Shown here in pieces: positions 50,876-60,573 of a stretch of 64,000 nt of DNA. A program made the translations under genes and the position numbers. Origin of the DNA: VXYL01 sp965116345 (GTDB taxonomy: Bacteria > Pseudomonadota > Gammaproteobacteria > Pseudomonadales > Azotimanducaceae); contig OZ220680.1 in NCBI GenBank assembly GCA_965116345.1, positions 3,968,001 through 4,032,000 on the forward strand, given 5' to 3'. The notes below the pieces were generated by a model that saw only the letters and a list, made by a program, of their open reading frames with translations, was not told where the DNA came from and searched no databases. Position 1 is the stretch's first letter; each line of letters begins with the position of its first letter.

Positions 50876-52726
50876 TCAGTCCCTCGCCAGCGGGTCCGAT
50901 GTGGCGCGTTCGCCACCGCTGGTGGCGCGTTTGCCACCGCTGGCGGCGATGGGTACCAAGGTGCCTTCGACGACCTGTGCCCAGGCGAGTTCGCGCTGGA
51001 TGCGGCCGTCGTCGCCGAGCGTCAGGGTGCCCGTGGAGCCGGCGATCGGTGTTCGCCCCTGAATGAGGCGTGGTAGCTGGTTTGCGAGGCGGTAGCCGTC
51101 GACGCCCAGTGCGAACAGGGCGGCATAGGAACCCCGGCTCAACGGAAAGGCGGCGCGGACCGAATCGCCGAGTTCGCCGGTATGGATGCGCCACGGGATG
51201 TCGCACACCCGCACACCCTCCAACCGCTTCAGATCGGCGACGTCGATGGCCGGCGACGGCGCGAAAACCGGAAGATCGCGGGCGAAGTGGAAGTCGAGGG
51301 CGGGTTTGAGCGACTTCAACGCCGCGCTGTCCACGAGCGCCACGACGGCATCCACATCGTCGCGTCGACGGGGCGAGAACTCGAAGGATGCGCCGAGACT
51401 CTGCTCCAACCGGGCGGCCCGCGCCTGGCTCTCGGTGACGTGCAGCGCGTCGCCGACGATGGACGTCACGTCCTCGACCCGGAAAAACGTGCCGAAGCCG
51501 ACGATTTCGATGTCGCCGAGACTGGCCTCGAGCTGCGTCCGTGCCCGCGCCGCCCAGCGGGCCGGGCTGTCGAACAGGACGATCCTCTGGACGCCTTCGG
51601 CGGCCAATGCCGTGGCGATGGCCCTGGCTTCGTCCTCGACGGCGAGCGACAACTGGACGATGCCTTCTCGGCCACCGCTGTCCAGATTGTTCAGGGCGAT
51701 CACCGGCACGTCCGGCGCCATGCCCGACAGCGCGGCCAGGGAGGACTTGCGCAACGGCCCGACGACGACGTCCACGCCTTGTCTACGCGCCTGTTGGTAG
51801 GCGACCTCCAAGGACAGTGCGGCGGTGTCGTAGATGTGGATTCCCTGCCGTCCCAGGCTCGTGCCCGCGTGCGCGTCCAGGTAGGCCGCGACGAAGCCGT
51901 CCCTGACGGCCTCTCCCGCGACACCGTAGTTACCGGCAAGCGGCGTCAGCAGGGCGATGCTGGCCGGGTCGGGAGCAATCTCGACGAGATCCGGTGGCGG
52001 GAATCGGGCCGCGACATGGGTTGGGTGGCTCGCCCGCCAGCTTTGCCACCGACCTCGCTGTTCGGTTCCGGTCAAGGCGCTGTTGAAGTCGTGTGCCAGC
52101 GACCACCAGGCCCGGGCTTCGGCGGTCGTTGCCTGTGCCGCGTTGCGGGCGAGTTCGGGTGCCGTCAGGGAGGACAGGTACCGCCAGATCGTGGAGCTGA
52201 CCTCGGCCACTTGCGATACGTTCTCCACCGGATCACTAACCAGTGAAATCAAGATCTTGGCCGCGTCAACATGCAAGCCGTCGGCACTCAGCTCCCGGGC
52301 TCGGCGTCGGGCTGCCATCCACTCCTGTTGCTGGCCGACGGGATCGACCACCCCCCGTAGGCCGCCACCCGCGGCATCATCCGGGTCGGCCACGGCAATT
52401 CCGAGCGCGATGGTCTCGAAGCGTCGGCGAGCCGCCTCCGGCAAGGCGGCGAGCAGCGGTGCCCCGTCCGTTCCGGACTCCCGCATGCGCGCGACCACGC
52501 GGGCGGCGGCGGCGAAGTCGCCACGGGCGTGGAGCCCCAACAAGCCGTCGAAGTAGTTACTGGCCTTGATGCGGTCGACCGACGCCGACTCCGCGCGGCG
52601 CAAGGCGTCCTCGGCGGCGTCCTCCTCTTGTTCAGCGGGTGACTCGGGCGTGGGTTCGACGGCAGGGGTCGTCGCGCACCCGGCTACCACGACCAGGACG
52701 GCGAGGGCTCCGTGGACCCGGATCAC
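50876..52726 (-). CDS. lpoA: penicillin-binding protein activator LpoA
   Basis: 616 residues from GTG 52726, chosen because it places the lipoprotein signal at the N-terminus (HGALAVLVVVAGC, lipobox Cys17). An ATG at 52810 would add 28 residues and share the CATG of the rsmI start. The N-terminal ~240 residues are TPR-like helices. From ~255 there is a type I periplasmic-binding fold (IALLTPLAGNYGVAGEAVRDGFVAAYL, VVVGPLRKSSLAALSG, VIALNNLD). It activates PBP1a from the outer membrane. Synteny rsmI/lpoA-yraN-dolP supports this. Confidence 0.92.
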   Translation of the reverse strand: MIRVHGALAVLVVVAGCATTPAVEPTPESPAEQEEDAAEDALRRAESASVDRIKASNYFDGLLGLHARGDFAAAARVVARMRESGTDGAPLLAALPEAARRRFETIALGIAVADPDDAAGGGLRGVVDPVGQQQEWMAARRRARELSADGLHVDAAKILISLVSDPVENVSQVAEVSSTIWRYLSSLTAPELARNAAQATTAEARAWWSLAHDFNSALTGTEQRGRWQSWRASHPTHVAARFPPPDLVEIAPDPASIALLTPLAGNYGVAGEAVRDGFVAAYLDAHAGTSLGRQGIHIYDTAALSLEVAYQQARRQGVDVVVGPLRKSSLAALSGMAPDVPVIALNNLDSGGREGIVQLSLAVEDEARAIATALAAEGVQRIVLFDSPARWAARARTQLEASLGDIEIVGFGTFFRVEDVTSIVGDALHVTESQARAARLEQSLGASFEFSPRRRDDVDAVVALVDSAALKSLKPALDFHFARDLPVFAPSPAIDVADLKRLEGVRVCDIPWRIHTGELGDSVRAAFPLSRGSYAALFALGVDGYRLANQLPRLIQGRTPIAGSTGTLTLGDDGRIQRELAWAQVVEGTLVPIAASGGKRATSGGERATSDPLARD

Positions 52727-52808
52727 CTTGCCCAATCGACGAGAACTGCGACAGACTCTCTCCGCCCTGGCGAAGCGCTCGCGTGGTCGTCGTTGAAAAA
52801 GGTTGGGC

Positions 52809-53678
52809 ATGGCCCGTCACCACACTCCGCGTGAACGCACCCCGGCGGGAACCGCCAAGCTGTACATCGTGGCGACGCCTATCGGCAATCTGCAGGACAT
52901 CACGCAGCGCGCCGTGGACGTGCTCAAGTCGGTCGCGACTGTCGCCTGCGAGGATACCAGACGCAGCCGCAAGCTGTTATCGCACGTCGGTGCCGCGCCG
53001 AGGCGCCTGGTGGCGCTGCACGACCACAACGAGACCTCGGCCACCACCGCCATCCTGGAGACCCTCGAGGCCGGGGAGCGTGTTGCGCTGATCGCCGACG
53101 CGGGCACGCCTTTGATCTCAGACCCCGGCTTTGAACTCGTGCGGCGGGCATGGCAGGCCGGAATCTCGGTTGTCCCGGTGCCGGGCCCCAGCGCGGTGGC
53201 GGCGGCCGTGGCAGTCTCCCCGGTGGCGGTGAACCGCTTCCACTTCGAGGGTTTCCTGCCGGCGAGGGCGGCGGCCCGGCGGGAGGTCCTGGCACGGCTG
53301 CTGGCCAGCGAGGTCGCGGTGGTGTTCTTCGAGGCGCCACACCGCCTACGTGACACGCTGGAGGATCTCAAGGACTTGAGCGGAGGTGGCCGTTCCGTGC
53401 TGATCTGCCGGGAGCTGACGAAGCTGCACGAGACGATCACCTTCGGCACGGTCGACGAATTGCTGATTGCGGACACGGTTTTGGATCGCGGCGAGTTCGT
53501 CTGCATCCTGGGCCCGGCGCTCGAAGCGGCGCCGCGCGACGAGGGCGAAGCCGTCGTCGACGTGCTGAGCGCCGAACTGCCAGCGGCGCAGGCGGCGAGG
53601 CTGGCGTCGAAGATCACGGGTCTGCCGCGTCGTGGGCTCTATGCGCGTGCTGTTTCCAAGCGCTCGCCGACGGAGTAG
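52809..53678 (+). CDS. rsmI: 16S rRNA (cytidine(1402)-2'-O)-methyltransferase
   Basis: 289 residues from ATG 52809. KLYIVATPIGNLQDITQRAVDVL opens the tetrapyrrole-methylase-like fold. CEDTRRSRKLLSHVGA, LIADAGTPLISDPGFELV, VVPVPGPSAVAAAVAVSPV and FEGFLPARAAARREVL are the family motifs, with the C-terminal LPAAQAARLASKITGLPRRGLYA. It 2'-O-methylates C1402 with SAM. Divergent from lpoA, followed by rnpB. Confidence 0.97.
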   Translation: MARHHTPRERTPAGTAKLYIVATPIGNLQDITQRAVDVLKSVATVACEDTRRSRKLLSHVGAAPRRLVALHDHNETSATTAILETLEAGERVALIADAGTPLISDPGFELVRRAWQAGISVVPVPGPSAVAAAVAVSPVAVNRFHFEGFLPARAAARREVLARLLASEVAVVFFEAPHRLRDTLEDLKDLSGGGRSVLICRELTKLHETITFGTVDELLIADTVLDRGEFVCILGPALEAAPRDEGEAVVDVLSAELPAAQAARLASKITGLPRRGLYARAVSKRSPTE

Positions 53679-53685
53679 GCTCGAA

Positions 53686-54056
<371 letters not shown>

Positions 54057-54057
54057 T

Positions 54058-54087
54058 CGCCCGGCGACCACGAGGCGTCGCCGGGCG
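54058..54087 (+). terminator. strong hairpin after rnpB
   Basis: CGCCCGGCGAC (54058-54068), an 8-nt loop and GTCGCCGGGCG (54077-54087) form a perfect 11-bp stem directly after the RNase P RNA. There is no T-run, so it may act in 3' processing or protection as much as in termination. Confidence 0.5.
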
Positions 54088-54228
54088 GTGTAGGTTCCCA
54101 TCCCGACGTCGTGCGCGAAATTCGCCCGGCCGCTGGCGCTGACGCCGCCAAGGCTTCAAGCTACCGCGTCTGCTCGCGGTCGTAGTAGAGCGTGGCTTGG
54201 GGCGTTGGGGCGTGGTTTGGGTAGTACC

Positions 54229-54525
54229 GTGGTAGGTCAGTCGCACCGGTTCGTTCTTCGTTTGCCGGCCGATCTGAGGGATCGCATCGTCGAAGCGGCG
54301 GAGTTGTACCGGCGCAGCATGAATTCCGAGATCGTTGCGCGGCTGGAGCACTCGCTCTCGGGCGTCCCCAACCACCGGACCGAGAGCGGTATCGAGCCGC
54401 CGTTCTTCCCGCATCTCGAAACCACGTTCCGCCGCGACCTGTCGGACGACGAGGATCAGCTGGTCCGCCTGTTCCGGCGGCTGTCCAGTCGACAACGCCA
54501 GGCCCTGTTCGACCTCCTGACCTGA
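54229..54525 (+). CDS. Arc-type ribbon-helix-helix DNA-binding protein
   Basis: 98 residues from GTG 54229; TTG at 54205 or 54217 are alternatives. The RHH core is SHRFVLRLPADLRDRIVEAAELYRRSMNSEIVARLEHSL (beta strand plus two helices), as in Arc and ParG-like repressors. The ~45-residue tail (FRRDLSDDEDQLVRLFRRL) is a second helical part. It is the only regulator-like gene near the acyl-CoA carboxylase cluster that begins 136 bp downstream, and could control it. Confidence 0.85.
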   Translation: MVGQSHRFVLRLPADLRDRIVEAAELYRRSMNSEIVARLEHSLSGVPNHRTESGIEPPFFPHLETTFRRDLSDDEDQLVRLFRRLSSRQRQALFDLLT

Positions 54526-54661
54526 CCTCCCGAGGGGCCCCAGAACGAACGAGACCGATGCTCGCGTCTTGACCGACACGACCGTCCGGTAGCCATCCCT
54601 TATGGACGCCACGCAACTGACTTGCTAAAAAGGTCCATTCACCACGACGGTCAGGATACCC

Positions 54662-55762
54662 ATGACAAGCTTGCTGCCGAAGAGCGTCACGATCACCGAC
54701 GACACGATGCGGGAAGGACTGCAGATCGAGAGTCCCGACATTCCCGTGTCGGAGAAGCTCCGGCTCCTCGATGCCTTGGGCGAAACCGGCGCCAAGGTCA
54801 TCTCCATCGGCTCGTTCGCGCATCCCAAGTGGACGCCATCCATGGCCTGCATCGACGAGATCGCAGAGCGCTTCGTGCCGAAGCCCGGCGTGCGCTACAC
54901 GGCGGCCGTGTTCAACAAGAAGGGCTTCGACCGTGCCGACGCCTATTATCCGAAGGTCGACGTCCGGGGCCGGCGTTTCGGCACCCACGTGGAACTCTGC
55001 GATTCGTTCGCGCGGCGCAACTACAACCGCACCCAGGCACAGCAGATCGCGGCCATGGACGGGTCGATCGCGGGCGCCAAGGCGGCGGCTGCACAGGCTG
55101 CCTCGGTCGCCCTCGGCAACCCCTTCGGCTCCAACTTCGAAGGCCCCTTCGATCTCGACCAACGCATGGAATTCCTCGCCATGATGATCGGCAAGTGGCA
55201 CGACGCCGGTATTCCGGTCACCAAGGTCTCCTTCCTCGACGCCATGGGCTGGAACATGCCCCACGAGGTCCGCGAGACCCTGACGGCCATCCGCGACCGC
55301 TGGCCGGAGGTGGAGACGTTCCACATGCATCTGCACAACACCCGGGGCGCCACCATGGCGAGCTTCTACGAGGCGCTCATGCTCGGTGCCACCGAGTTCG
55401 ACACGTCCATCGGCGGCATGGGTGGCTGCCCGTACTGCGGCAACGGTCGTGCCGCCGGGCATGTCCCGACGGAGGACTTCGTCCATCTGTGCCACGAGAT
55501 GGGCATCGACACCGGCTACGATCTCGACAAGCTCATCGAAGCGGCCGCGATTGCCGAGGAAGTCGTCGGCCACCCGCTTTGGGGTCATGTGTCCAAGGGG
55601 GGTCCGCGCCCGCACCGGACGGAGGAGCTGTACCCGCTCGACATGCCTTTCGTCGAGTCGTTGGAGGAAGCGGCCCACTTCCGCAAGGGCCCGGACGTCT
55701 ACGAAGGCCAGATCTCCCCGTGGCAGCAGGGCAGTGCCCTGATCGGGGGAGCGCAGGCGTAG
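54662..55762 (+). CDS. HMG-CoA lyase-like DRE-TIM enzyme
   Basis: 366 residues, longer than the ~300 of classical HMG-CoA lyases. The metal-binding start is ITDDTMREGLQIESPDIPVSEK. MHLHNTRGATMASFYEAL supplies metal-ligand histidines, and GGMGGCPYCGNGRAAGHVPTED is the HMGL-type active-site Cys loop. The N-terminal DRDG of the family is DDTMREG here. It is likely to cleave HMG-CoA or a longer 3-hydroxyacyl-CoA analogue such as 3-hydroxy-3-isohexenylglutaryl-CoA. It heads a cluster with carboxylase and hydratase genes. Confidence 0.85.
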   Translation: MTSLLPKSVTITDDTMREGLQIESPDIPVSEKLRLLDALGETGAKVISIGSFAHPKWTPSMACIDEIAERFVPKPGVRYTAAVFNKKGFDRADAYYPKVDVRGRRFGTHVELCDSFARRNYNRTQAQQIAAMDGSIAGAKAAAAQAASVALGNPFGSNFEGPFDLDQRMEFLAMMIGKWHDAGIPVTKVSFLDAMGWNMPHEVRETLTAIRDRWPEVETFHMHLHNTRGATMASFYEALMLGATEFDTSIGGMGGCPYCGNGRAAGHVPTEDFVHLCHEMGIDTGYDLDKLIEAAAIAEEVVGHPLWGHVSKGGPRPHRTEELYPLDMPFVESLEEAAHFRKGPDVYEGQISPWQQGSALIGGAQA

Positions 55763-55826
55763 CGTAGGGGTCGCCTTGTGGCGGCCATGGTTCACGGTCA
55801 CGGGCGACCACAAGGGTCGCCCCTAC
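55763..55826. repeat. REP-like element with CGTAGGGG/CCCTAC ends
   Basis: CGTAGGGGTCGCC at the left and GGTCGCCCCTAC at the right are inverted ends, and the central part has GGGCGACCACAAGGG, shared in part with 8868-8886 and 10529-10551. It sits between the lyase and the carboxylase beta gene without a strong T-run, so transcription may continue. Confidence 0.7.
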
Positions 55827-55838
55827 AGGGGGAATAGA

Positions 55839-57533
55839 ATGTCCGTCATCCAGTCGAAGCTGGACACGCGCTCCGAGCAGTACCGGACGAATCGCCGGGA
55901 GATGCTCGACAAGCTTGCGTTCCTGGACGAGTTGTACGAGCAGGCCGCGCAGGGAGGCGGTCCGGAGGCGATGGAACGCCTGCGCACGCGGGACAAGCTG
56001 CCGATCCGTGAGCGCATCGCCAAGGTGCTCGATCCCGACTCGCCGTTCCTCGAGATCAGCCCGCTCGCCGCCTGGCACTCCCACTACACCATCGGCTCGG
56101 GGTTCACCGTCGGCATCGGTGTCATCTCCGGGGTCGAGTGCGTGATTCTGGGTCACGACCCCTCGGTGCGTGCCGGGGCGATGAACCACTTCAACTCGAA
56201 GAAGCTGATGCGCGGCCTCGAGATCGCCCGCGAGAACCGCATGCCCTACGTGCAGTTCGTGGAATCCGCCGGCGCGGACCTCGGTGCAGGCGGCCGTGGC
56301 GGAGGCGGAGGAGGCCCCCGGCGCCAGTTGACACCCGAGGAGGAGCGCGAGCAGTTCATCCGCGGTGTCCAAGAGAGCCTGCGCGGCTCCACCGGCCACT
56401 TCGCCGAGTCGGGGCGGCTGTTCTACGAGATCACCGAGCTTTCGAAGATGCGCATCCCGACGATCTCCGTGGTGTTCGGGGTGTCCACTGCGGGCGGTGC
56501 GTATCAGCCCGGCATGAGCGACTACAACATCTTCATCCGGGGGCGATCCCGGGTATCCCTGGGCGGCCCGCCGCTGGTGAAGATGGCCACCGGCGAGGAC
56601 GCCGACGGCGAGGAACTCTCCGGTGCATTGATGCATACCACGCTGTCCGGACTGGGGGACTACCTGGCGGAGACCGAGTTGGACGGCATTCGTCTGTGCC
56701 GCGAGGTGGTCGCGCACCTGAACTGGCGGAAGCTCGGACCGGGTCCGTCCCTGCCGGCGGACGAACCGGTCTACGACAAGGACGAGTTGATCGGCATCGT
56801 CGGCGAGGATCTGACGATCCCGTTCGACGTGCGCGACGTCATCGCCCGGGTGGTGGACGGCTCGCGCTTCGAGGAGTTCAAACCCCTCTACGGGCCGACG
56901 CTGGTGTGCGGCTGGACCTCCGTTCACGGCTATCCCATCGGCATCCTCGGCAACAACGGGGTGTTGATGTCCGAATCGTCCGAGAAGGCGTCGCAGTTCA
57001 TCCAGCTGTGCAACCAGGTCGACGTGCCGCTGCTGTTCCTGCACAACATCACGGGCTACATCGTCGGTACCGACTTCGAGCAGCGCGGCATCACCAAGAA
57101 CGGTTCAAAGATGATCAACGCGGTGTCCAACTCGACGGTTCCGCACATCACCGTGATCGTCGGCGCCTCCTACGGCGCGGGCAACTACGGCATGAGTGGC
57201 CGCGCCTACGGCACGCGGTTCTGCTACACATGGCCCACCGCGAAGATCGCCGTCATGGGGCCGAAGCAGCAGGCGGGTGTGATGACCATCGTGCAGCGTG
57301 CGGCGGCCGAGCGGCGCGGGCTCGAGTTCGACGAAGCGGGCGACGCCAAGCGGGTGGAACGGGCGGAATACCAGTTGGAGGAGGCCTCCAAGGGCCTGTT
57401 CGCGACCTCGCGTGTCGCCGACGACGGCATGATCGATCCCCGCGACACCCGCGACTTCCTCGGCATCTCGCTGTCGGCCTGCCACAACAACGTGGTCCAA
57501 GGCACCAAGGAGTTCGGCACATGGCGAATGTGA
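55839..57533 (+). CDS. acyl-CoA carboxylase, carboxyltransferase (beta) subunit
   Basis: 564 residues from ATG 55839 behind AGGGGGA. It has the MCC/GCC-type carboxyltransferase fold: RERIAKVLDPDSPFLEISPLA, LESAGADL-type FVESAGADLGAGG, SVVFGVSTAGGAYQPGMSDYNI, FLHNITGYIVGTDFEQRGI and VIVGASYGAGNYGMSGRAYG. An unusual Gly-rich insertion (GRGGGGGGPRRQLTPEEERE, ~150-170) extends a loop after the FVESAGADL oxyanion region. Substrate is probably 3-methylcrotonyl-CoA or geranyl-CoA given the neighbours. Confidence 0.92.
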   Translation: MSVIQSKLDTRSEQYRTNRREMLDKLAFLDELYEQAAQGGGPEAMERLRTRDKLPIRERIAKVLDPDSPFLEISPLAAWHSHYTIGSGFTVGIGVISGVECVILGHDPSVRAGAMNHFNSKKLMRGLEIARENRMPYVQFVESAGADLGAGGRGGGGGGPRRQLTPEEEREQFIRGVQESLRGSTGHFAESGRLFYEITELSKMRIPTISVVFGVSTAGGAYQPGMSDYNIFIRGRSRVSLGGPPLVKMATGEDADGEELSGALMHTTLSGLGDYLAETELDGIRLCREVVAHLNWRKLGPGPSLPADEPVYDKDELIGIVGEDLTIPFDVRDVIARVVDGSRFEEFKPLYGPTLVCGWTSVHGYPIGILGNNGVLMSESSEKASQFIQLCNQVDVPLLFLHNITGYIVGTDFEQRGITKNGSKMINAVSNSTVPHITVIVGASYGAGNYGMSGRAYGTRFCYTWPTAKIAVMGPKQQAGVMTIVQRAAAERRGLEFDEAGDAKRVERAEYQLEEASKGLFATSRVADDGMIDPRDTRDFLGISLSACHNNVVQGTKEFGTWRM

Positions 57534-57629
57534 ACGGCGTCCGCGTCCGCTTCGCGGACGTTTCGAGTTCGCTAGCGCGAATTCGGCGAGCACACCGCGT
57601 AGAAATGTGGGACAGACAATCAACGAGTT

Positions 57630-59624
57630 ATGAGCATGAGTGAAGTGAAGATCGAGCCGATACGGCGGTTGTTGATCGCCAACCGGGGCGAGATCGCGAG
57701 ACGGGTGATCCGCACGGCCCACGAGATGGGGATCGCCACGGTGGCGGTCTATGCCGACGGCGACGTCGGCGCGCCGTTCGTACTCGACGCGGACTCGGCG
57801 ATTGCGCTCGACGGCAAGACCTCCGCCGAGACCTACCTCGACATCGCCAAGGTGTTGTCCGCCGCCCGCCGTTCGGGAGCGGACGCCGTGCATCCCGGGT
57901 ACGGGTTCCTCTCTGAGAACGCCGCCTTCGCCGAGGCCGTCATCGATGCCGGCATGCGCTGGGTGGGGCCGTCTCCGGACGCCATCGGCCAGATGGGCGA
58001 CAAGCTGGCGGCCAAGCGGCTCATCCAGGAAGCGGAGGTCCCGACGTTGCCGGCGATCGAACTGACCGCCGGAGAACGGCTGGAAGCGGCGGCCGAGCAG
58101 ATCGGCTACCCCGTGCTCGTCAAGGCCTCGGCGGGCGGCGGCGGTCGTGGCATGCGCGTGGTGGAAAGTCCGGACGAACTTGGCGCCGCCGTCGAAGGTG
58201 CGCGACGTGAAGCCGCGGCGGCATTCGGCGACGACACGCTGTTCCTGGAACGCTGGCTGACCGCGGCGCGCCATGTGGAGATCCAGATACTCGGCGACAA
58301 CCACGGCAACCTGGTGCATCTGTTCGAACGCGAGTGCTCGATCCAACGACGCCATCAGAAGATCATCGAGGAAGCGCCGTCGCCTGCCGTGGACGACGAG
58401 TTGCGCGCGGTCATGGGTGAAGCGGCGGTATCGGCGGCGCGCCGCATGGGCTATTCGTCCGCCGGCACGGTGGAGTTTCTACTGGCTGGCCGCGAGTTCT
58501 TCTTCCTGGAGGTCAATACCCGGCTGCAGGTCGAACACCCCGTCACCGAAGAGATCACCGGCCTCGACCTCGTGCGGGAGCAGCTCAGAATCGCCGAAGG
58601 GGAGGCGCTCGGCTACGGCCAGGACGATCTGGCAATCAACGGCCACGCCATCGAGGCGCGCATCTACGCCGAAGATCCGAGCCGCGGCTTCCTGCCGTCG
58701 CCGGGCACCGTGACGGTTTGGCGCCCCGCCGCCGACGGCGGCGCACGGTTCGACTCCGGGGTCGAGTCGGGCAGCGAGGTCAGTCCCGAGTTCGATCCGA
58801 TGATCGCCAAGGTCATCGCCCACGCGCCGACCCGGCGGGAAGCCGCGGCACGTCTTGCCCGGGCGCTGGAACGAACATCGCTTCAGGGTCTGCGCCACAA
58901 CCGCGACTTCCTGGTGGCGACATTGCGCGAATCCGCGTTCCTGGCCGGGGACACGACCACCGACTTCATCGAGCGCGTGGAGCCCGCGCGAACGCGGGAG
59001 TTGTCGGCCGAGGATCTGGCCGACGCCGTCACGGCCGCAGTGATGTGTGGTCAGGCAACGCGTCGGGCAGCGGCGAAAGTGCTGCGCGGCTTTCAAAGTG
59101 GCTGGCGAAACTCGATGATGCCGCCGGAACGGACGACGTTGGTTCTCGGCGACGTCGAAGTACCGGTTGGCTATCGGTCGCACCGGGACGGCACGTTTCG
59201 GGTCACGATCGCCGAACAGGAGCGCACCGTCGTCGCCTACAGCGCCGGCGAGACAGGCGCGGATCTCGAGATCGACGGTCGCCGGCTGCAGTTCGCGGTG
59301 ACCTGTAGCGGCGAGGTGTGGTTCGTCCACGGCGCCGACTACGATGTGGAACTCGTCGAGCGACCGCGTCTGCCCTTGCCCGAGCAATACGAGATCAAAG
59401 GCGGCTTGACCGCGCCGATGCCCGGCAACGTACTGGCGACACACATCGCCGAAGGGGATGCGGTGACCGAAGGACAACTCCTGCTGGTGCTGGAGGCGAT
59501 GAAGATGCAGCACCGGATCACGGCACCCTTCGACGGCTCGGTCAAGGAGGTCCATGTCGAGGAGGGGCAGCAAGTCGACAACGGCGCGTTGCTCGTGCTT
59601 CTGGAAGAGGCCGAGAGCGAATGA
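57630..59624 (+). CDS. acyl-CoA carboxylase, biotin carboxylase/biotin carrier (alpha) subunit
   Basis: 664 residues from ATG 57630. The biotin carboxylase domain (~10-455) has RLLIANRGEIARRVIRTA, the ATP-grasp glycine loop KASAGGGGRGMRVV, ERECSIQRRHQKIIEEAPS and FLEVNTRLQVEHPVTEEITG. A linker (~460-585) and a C-terminal biotinyl domain with EAMKM (biotin Lys625) follow. It works with the beta subunit, 96 bp upstream, in methylcrotonyl- or geranyl-CoA carboxylation. Hairpin CGTCCGC-ttc-GCGGACG (57539-57555) lies in the gap between them. Confidence 0.95.
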   Translation: MSMSEVKIEPIRRLLIANRGEIARRVIRTAHEMGIATVAVYADGDVGAPFVLDADSAIALDGKTSAETYLDIAKVLSAARRSGADAVHPGYGFLSENAAFAEAVIDAGMRWVGPSPDAIGQMGDKLAAKRLIQEAEVPTLPAIELTAGERLEAAAEQIGYPVLVKASAGGGGRGMRVVESPDELGAAVEGARREAAAAFGDDTLFLERWLTAARHVEIQILGDNHGNLVHLFERECSIQRRHQKIIEEAPSPAVDDELRAVMGEAAVSAARRMGYSSAGTVEFLLAGREFFFLEVNTRLQVEHPVTEEITGLDLVREQLRIAEGEALGYGQDDLAINGHAIEARIYAEDPSRGFLPSPGTVTVWRPAADGGARFDSGVESGSEVSPEFDPMIAKVIAHAPTRREAAARLARALERTSLQGLRHNRDFLVATLRESAFLAGDTTTDFIERVEPARTRELSAEDLADAVTAAVMCGQATRRAAAKVLRGFQSGWRNSMMPPERTTLVLGDVEVPVGYRSHRDGTFRVTIAEQERTVVAYSAGETGADLEIDGRRLQFAVTCSGEVWFVHGADYDVELVERPRLPLPEQYEIKGGLTAPMPGNVLATHIAEGDAVTEGQLLLVLEAMKMQHRITAPFDGSVKEVHVEEGQQVDNGALLVLLEEAESE

Positions 59625-59736
59625 CAGTTGGCACGGAACCACGCCCGAACGGCAAGCCAAGGCGCGCAACTTCGCGTCGCGGTGCGGGCTTGCTCCGCAA
59701 GACTCCGTCGGACGAGGGTAGATAAGGGAGAACGCG

Positions 59737-60513
59737 ATGCCTGAACTGGAGGCCACCATCTACGAGGTGAGGAACGGTGCGGCGTGGATCACGCTGAACC
59801 GTCCGCAGAACCGCAACGCGCTGTCGGCGATCCTGGTCAGCGAGCTCTACGACCACCTGCTCGCCGCCAACGAGGATCCCGCTGCGAAGTCCATCGTCAT
59901 CACCGGCACGGATCCCGCGTTCTGTGCGGGCGCCGATCTCAAGAGTCCCCCGGGCGCTTCGGTGGAGGGGCGCCGCGCCGTACCGTATCCACAGGTACTG
60001 ACGACGATCCAGGACAGCCCCAAACCGGTCATCGCTGCGGTCAATGGGGCCGCGTTCGCCGGCGGCTTGGGACTCGTCGGTGCCGCGGACATCGTCATCA
60101 CTGCCGAGGAGGTGCAGTTCAGCTTCAGCGAAGTGCGGATCGGCGTGATTCCCGCCGTGATCTCGGTGGTCTGCATTCCCAAGCTCGGCACGCATCACGC
60201 GATGCGCCTGTTCGTCACCGGCAAGCGTTTCACCGGTAGCGAAGCCGTTGAGATGGGATTCGCCCACCGGGCGGTGCCGAGGGCCGAACTGGAGGCCGCG
60301 GTGGACGAGGAGGTCGACATGATCAACCGCGGTGGCCCCAACGCCGTGGTCGAATGCAAGAAGCTGGTCCGACGTGTGCCGCTGCTCAATCGCGAGGATG
60401 GCTTCGCCGAGACCGCCGAGTGGAGCGGACGGATGTTCCGCAGCGAGGAAGCCCGTGAGGGCATGGCGGCGTTCCGGGAGAAGCGCGATGCGAGTTGGAT
60501 CGCCGATGATTAG
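59737..60513 (+). CDS. enoyl-CoA hydratase/isomerase family protein
   Basis: 258 residues, crotonase family. The oxyanion-hole elements are DPAFCAGADLKSP and GAAFAGGLGLVGAADIVIT, and FSFSEVRIGVIPAVIS carries the catalytic-Glu region. In an acyl-CoA carboxylase/HMG-CoA-lyase cluster the likely job is hydration of 3-methylglutaconyl-CoA or its isohexenyl analogue. The acyl-CoA dehydrogenase of that pathway is not in the window. Confidence 0.9.
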   Translation: MPELEATIYEVRNGAAWITLNRPQNRNALSAILVSELYDHLLAANEDPAAKSIVITGTDPAFCAGADLKSPPGASVEGRRAVPYPQVLTTIQDSPKPVIAAVNGAAFAGGLGLVGAADIVITAEEVQFSFSEVRIGVIPAVISVVCIPKLGTHHAMRLFVTGKRFTGSEAVEMGFAHRAVPRAELEAAVDEEVDMINRGGPNAVVECKKLVRRVPLLNREDGFAETAEWSGRMFRSEEAREGMAAFREKRDASWIADD

Positions 60514-60573
60514 CGGAGGCTGACCTCGGGGATCGAAGGGACCATAGGCTCGCGCAGGCCCCGCGCCTACGAG

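Noticed and set aside
59621..59725. 34-codon basic frame beginning ATGA at the carboxylase alpha stop
   Set aside because: The overlap looks like coupling, but the product is low-complexity Arg/Pro-rich with no support beyond position.
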